DNA of 8,079 nt from JAIVJN01 sp036732565 (GTDB lineage: Bacteria > Acidobacteriota > Vicinamibacteria > Vicinamibacterales > UBA2999), in NCBI GenBank assembly GCA_036732565.1, contig DAINCF010000325.1, positions 1 through 8,079 on the forward strand. The letters are read 5' to 3'. The translations under genes and the position numbers were made by a program. Below, piece by piece: positions 5,944 to 8,079 of this stretch. The stretch's first letter is position 1. Every line of letters starts with the position of its first letter. The notes under the pieces are model-generated. The model did not search any database and was not told where the DNA came from. It saw nothing but the letters and a program-made list of their open reading frames with translations.

Positions 5944-6068
5944 GCCACAAAGACACGAAGATCACGAAGGAATCAGCCACCAAGGCACCAAGGCACCAAG
6001 GCAATCGAACAGACCGGAATCTTGTCTTGGTGGCCAACGTTTCTTGGTGCTCTTCGCGCCTTGGTGGC
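5944..6068. repeat. Long inverted repeat of CACCAAG-like units between convergent genes
   Basis: The left half carries CAC-N-AAG heptamers at 5946, 5954, 5963, 5978, 5986 and 5994, spaced 8-9 bp apart except for one 15-bp step. The right half carries the complement, CTTGGTG, at 6026, 6043 and 6060 (17-bp steps). The reverse complement of 6026-6068 aligns well with 5944-5984, starting GCCACAAAG against GCCACCAAG, so the whole 125 bp can fold as one long imperfect hairpin. It sits in the 177-bp gap between the stop codons of the phosphoesterase and the transporter, where a bidirectional terminator would be expected, though there is no clean T-run. Similar CACCAAG arrays are, from memory, dispersed in many acidobacterial and planctomycete genomes. 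Confidence 0.8.
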
Positions 6069-6086
6069 ACCCGCGCTCCCGTGAAT

Positions 6087-7781
6087 CTACGCCGCAGGCG
6101 TCGTCTTCAATTCCGCGACCCGCGCCAGGGCGTGCTGGATGTCCGCGCAGATATTCTTCGCGCCGACGACCTCATGGAACTCGGCGCGGCGCATCAACGC
6201 GGCCGGCTGCGGCGGGGCGCCGCACACGATCAGCGTCCGGCCCGACGCGCGGAGGCGCCCGGCGACGTCTTCGATCGCACTCAGGCCGGTGGCATCGAGC
6301 GCCGTCATGTTGCGCAGGCGCAAGATCACGACGTCAGGCAACGAGGCCATCTCCGCCGTCACCTCCTGCAGCTTGTCGGTCGATCCGAACAGGAACGGCC
6401 CGTGAATCCTGAAGATCGCCACGTCCTCCGGGATCGATTTGTCCTGGAGGATGTGGCTCCGCCCAGTCTCCACATACTGATGCGTGACCCGTGTCACCGT
6501 GGTCGTCGTGGCGACGCGGCGGATGAACAGCAGCGCAGCGAGGATCATCCCGACCTCCACCGCGACGGTGAGATCCGCCAGCACCGTCAGCGTGAAGGTC
6601 GCCAGCCAGACCGCCACATCGGCTCTCGAGTGTTTCAGCAGGTCTGAAATCTCGTGCCACTCCCCCATGTTCCAGGCCACGACGAAGAGGATGGCCGCGA
6701 GCACCGTCAGCGGGACCGCCGCCGCGAGCGGCGCGGCGACGAGCAGGACCATCAGCAGAGTAACCGCGTGGATGATCCCGGCGACCGGCGTTCGGCCTCC
6801 GGCCCGCACGTTCGTCGCCGTCCGCGCGATCGCGCCCGTCGCCGGTAGCCCGCCGAAGAGCGGGGACACGATGTTGGCGACGCCCTGCGCGAAGAGCTCC
6901 GTGTTGGGATTGTGCCGATCGCCGGTCATGCGGTCCGCCACCACGGCGGACAGCAGCGACTCGATGGCGCCAAGCATCGCCACGGTCAGCGCCGGCGAGA
7001 GCAGCGTCAGAACCAGACTCGGACGAAACGTCGGCGGATGGAATTCCGGCAAGCCCGATGGGATGCCGCCAAACCGTGTGCCGATGGTGTCGACGTTCAA
7101 GCCCAACCCGTAGGCGGCCAGCGTGCCAACCACCAGCGCAACGATGTACCCAGGGATCCGTCGGACGAAACGATTCCACACCAGCAGCAGCGCCAGCGAT
7201 CCGATACCCAAGGCGAGCGCCGGCACCGACATGCTCGCGCCATGGCGAATCAGCCCTTCGACACGGCCGATGAATTCGCCTGGAAGCGCGACGGTCAGCC
7301 CGAGGAAGTCCTTCACCTGCGTGCTGGCAATCACCAGCGCGATGCCGTTGGTGAAGCCGACGATCACCGGCTTCGGGATGTACTTCACCGCCGACCCGGT
7401 ACCGGTGACCGCCATCAGGATCAGCAGGACCCCGGCCATCATCGTGCAGGTGAACAATCCGTCCACGCCGTACTGCGCGACGATCGCGGAGACTACGACG
7501 ACGAAGGCACCGGTGGGTCCGCCGATCTGAAGCCGCGATCCGCCGAATGTGGAGATCAGGGTCCCGGTGATGATCGCGCAATAGATGCCGGCTTGCGGCG
7601 TGAGACCCGATGAGATCGCGAACGCCATCGCCAGCGGCAACGCCACCAGGCCGACGGTCACACCGGCGATCAGATCCGCGATGAAGGTCTCGAGCGAATA
7701 GCCTCGACCGAGCGTCAGGACCGAGCGAGGCAACCAGTCTGGCAGGCGATTGAGAATGGGAGGTCGTACCTGAGCGTCCAC
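6087..7781 (-). CDS. SulP/SLC26 family anion transporter with C-terminal STAS domain
   Basis: A 564-residue integral membrane protein. Residues 30-425 hold many hydrophobic segments with the SulP signature in the first helices (VALPLAMAFAISSG at 46-59, then GLTPQAGIY at 59-67), the glycine-rich QIGGPTGAF (85-93), and the conserved GAIESLLSAV with acidic E274 (271-280). Residues about 452-555 form a cytoplasmic STAS domain with the MTALDATGLSAI motif (492-503). The family carries sulfate, bicarbonate or other anions, usually with Na+ or H+ or by exchange. The substrate cannot be read from the sequence and no sulfur or carbon-concentration genes are nearby. The start is GTG at 7781; an in-frame stop lies five codons upstream, so no earlier common start exists. 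No Shine-Dalgarno is seen. Length is typical and the gene looks intact. Confidence 0.93.
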   Translation of the reverse strand: MDAQVRPPILNRLPDWLPRSVLTLGRGYSLETFIADLIAGVTVGLVALPLAMAFAISSGLTPQAGIYCAIITGTLISTFGGSRLQIGGPTGAFVVVVSAIVAQYGVDGLFTCTMMAGVLLILMAVTGTGSAVKYIPKPVIVGFTNGIALVIASTQVKDFLGLTVALPGEFIGRVEGLIRHGASMSVPALALGIGSLALLLVWNRFVRRIPGYIVALVVGTLAAYGLGLNVDTIGTRFGGIPSGLPEFHPPTFRPSLVLTLLSPALTVAMLGAIESLLSAVVADRMTGDRHNPNTELFAQGVANIVSPLFGGLPATGAIARTATNVRAGGRTPVAGIIHAVTLLMVLLVAAPLAAAVPLTVLAAILFVVAWNMGEWHEISDLLKHSRADVAVWLATFTLTVLADLTVAVEVGMILAALLFIRRVATTTTVTRVTHQYVETGRSHILQDKSIPEDVAIFRIHGPFLFGSTDKLQEVTAEMASLPDVVILRLRNMTALDATGLSAIEDVAGRLRASGRTLIVCGAPPQPAALMRRAEFHEVVGAKNICADIQHALARVAELKTTPAA

Positions 7782-7793
7782 TTGCGTACGACT

Positions 7794-7801
7794 ATTCTAG
7801 C
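7794..7801 (-). promoter_or_regulatory. Promoter -10-like element (GCTAGAAT) of the SulP gene
   Basis: Read on the minus strand, 7801-7794 is GCTAGAAT, one base from TATAAT in its core and one base from the GCTATAAT before the second radical SAM gene. It ends 12 nt before the GTG at 7781, the same spacing as there. No -35 match and no Shine-Dalgarno are found, which fits a near-leaderless mRNA. It lies in the 39-bp gap after the beta-propeller gene. Confidence 0.55.
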
Positions 7802-7820
7802 TCGTCCGTAAGCTGCTTGC

Positions 7821-8079
7821 TTATCGCAATGCCCAAAATTGCGCTTCGTAGCTCCACACGGTGAACGCGAGGCGCCGGCCGTCGGGCGACCAGGCGGGCT
7901 GCGTCTTGTGCGAGGGATCCGTCGTCAAGCTGGAGACCAGACCATCCGTCAGGGAGAGCCGGAAAATCTGGAAGAAACCGTCGTTGGCCGGCGCGACGAA
8001 GGCGACCTCGCGGCCGTCGGGCGAGACGCCGAGGCCGGGGAAATCGTGCTCGCTCTCGAAGCGGTGCACGATGCGCGGC
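7821..8079 (-). CDS. PD40/TolB-like beta-propeller protein, C-terminal fragment
   Basis: Only the last 86 or so codons are inside the window; the frame is open through the right edge and ends with TAA at 7823-7821. Two WD40-like PD40 blades are visible from their signature strands: GVSPDGREVAFV and AWSPDGRRLAFTV, with a QIFRLSLTDG turn between them. Such blades occur in TolB, in peptidase-associated propellers, and as C-terminal sensor or scaffold regions of Ser/Thr kinases and CadC-like regulators, and are very abundant in acidobacteria. Which of these it is depends on the missing N-terminus. A GTG at 8069 is in frame but is not a credible start, because coding-like sequence continues upstream of it. 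The transporter gene follows 39 bp downstream on the same strand and has its own candidate promoter. Confidence 0.85.
   Translation of the reverse strand, partial: PRIVHRFESEHDFPGLGVSPDGREVAFVAPANDGFFQIFRLSLTDGLVSSLTTDPSHKTQPAWSPDGRRLAFTVWSYEAQFWALR

Noticed and set aside
5944..6000. CRISPR-like array of short repeats
   Set aside because: The units are only 7-8 bp with no spacers of constant length, and the array has an inverted counterpart; it is a palindromic repeat.
6334..7581. 415-codon minus-strand frame within the transporter
   Set aside because: It is Arg/Gly/Asp/His-rich with no membrane segments or motifs; the other frame encodes a complete SulP protein.
1..8079. tRNA, rRNA, riboswitch, transposase or phage genes
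   Set aside because: No cloverleaf, conserved rRNA block, known riboswitch core or integrase/transposase motif was recognised on either strand.

Overview
The window is GC-rich (roughly two thirds G+C by eye) and densely coded. The gene mix suggests a soil-type bacterium, most plausibly an acidobacterium such as Vicinamibacteria: a bacterial SET-domain methyltransferase, a short penicillin-binding transpeptidase, two long-form radical SAM proteins, a PD40 beta-propeller, and dispersed CACCAAG-type and CCCTGAGC/TCGAAGGG-type palindromic repeats. That taxonomic call is inference from gene families and style. No rRNA, tRNA, phage or transposase gene is visible.

Layout. Positions 1-1357 (minus strand) hold a penicillin-binding transpeptidase that runs off the left edge, preceded 4 bp upstream by a small SET-domain lysine methyltransferase. 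The two are arranged as an operon. A 69-bp divergent spacer (1358-1426) separates them from a block of four plus-strand genes: a secreted protein made of three fused RidA domains (1427-2599), two adjacent radical SAM proteins of equal length but different C-terminal cysteine patterns (2683-3705 and 3823-4845), and a secreted purple-acid-phosphatase-like metallophosphoesterase (5007-5909). A long imperfect hairpin built from CACCAAG-like units (5944-6068) lies between this block and a convergent SulP/SLC26 anion transporter with a STAS domain (6087-7781, minus). The right edge holds the C-terminus of a PD40/TolB-like beta-propeller protein (7821-8079, minus).

How the genes may work together. 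The PBP/SET pair is probably co-transcribed and translationally coupled, though no functional link is known to me. The two radical SAM genes probably act in one pathway of unknown product; no precursor peptide or pathway-diagnostic enzyme is seen beside them. The RidA and phosphoesterase proteins both appear to be exported, while the radical SAM enzymes are cytoplasmic, so the plus-strand block need not be one pathway.

The most notable observations are: the single-chain three-RidA protein in which every domain keeps its Arg/Glu pair; the matched -10-like octamers (GCTANANT) that sit exactly 12 nt before the start codons of the second radical SAM gene and the transporter gene, pointing to near-leaderless mRNAs; an 11-bp direct repeat with a 21-bp period upstream of the second radical SAM promoter; and a REP-like palindromic element read through in frame in the transpeptidase.
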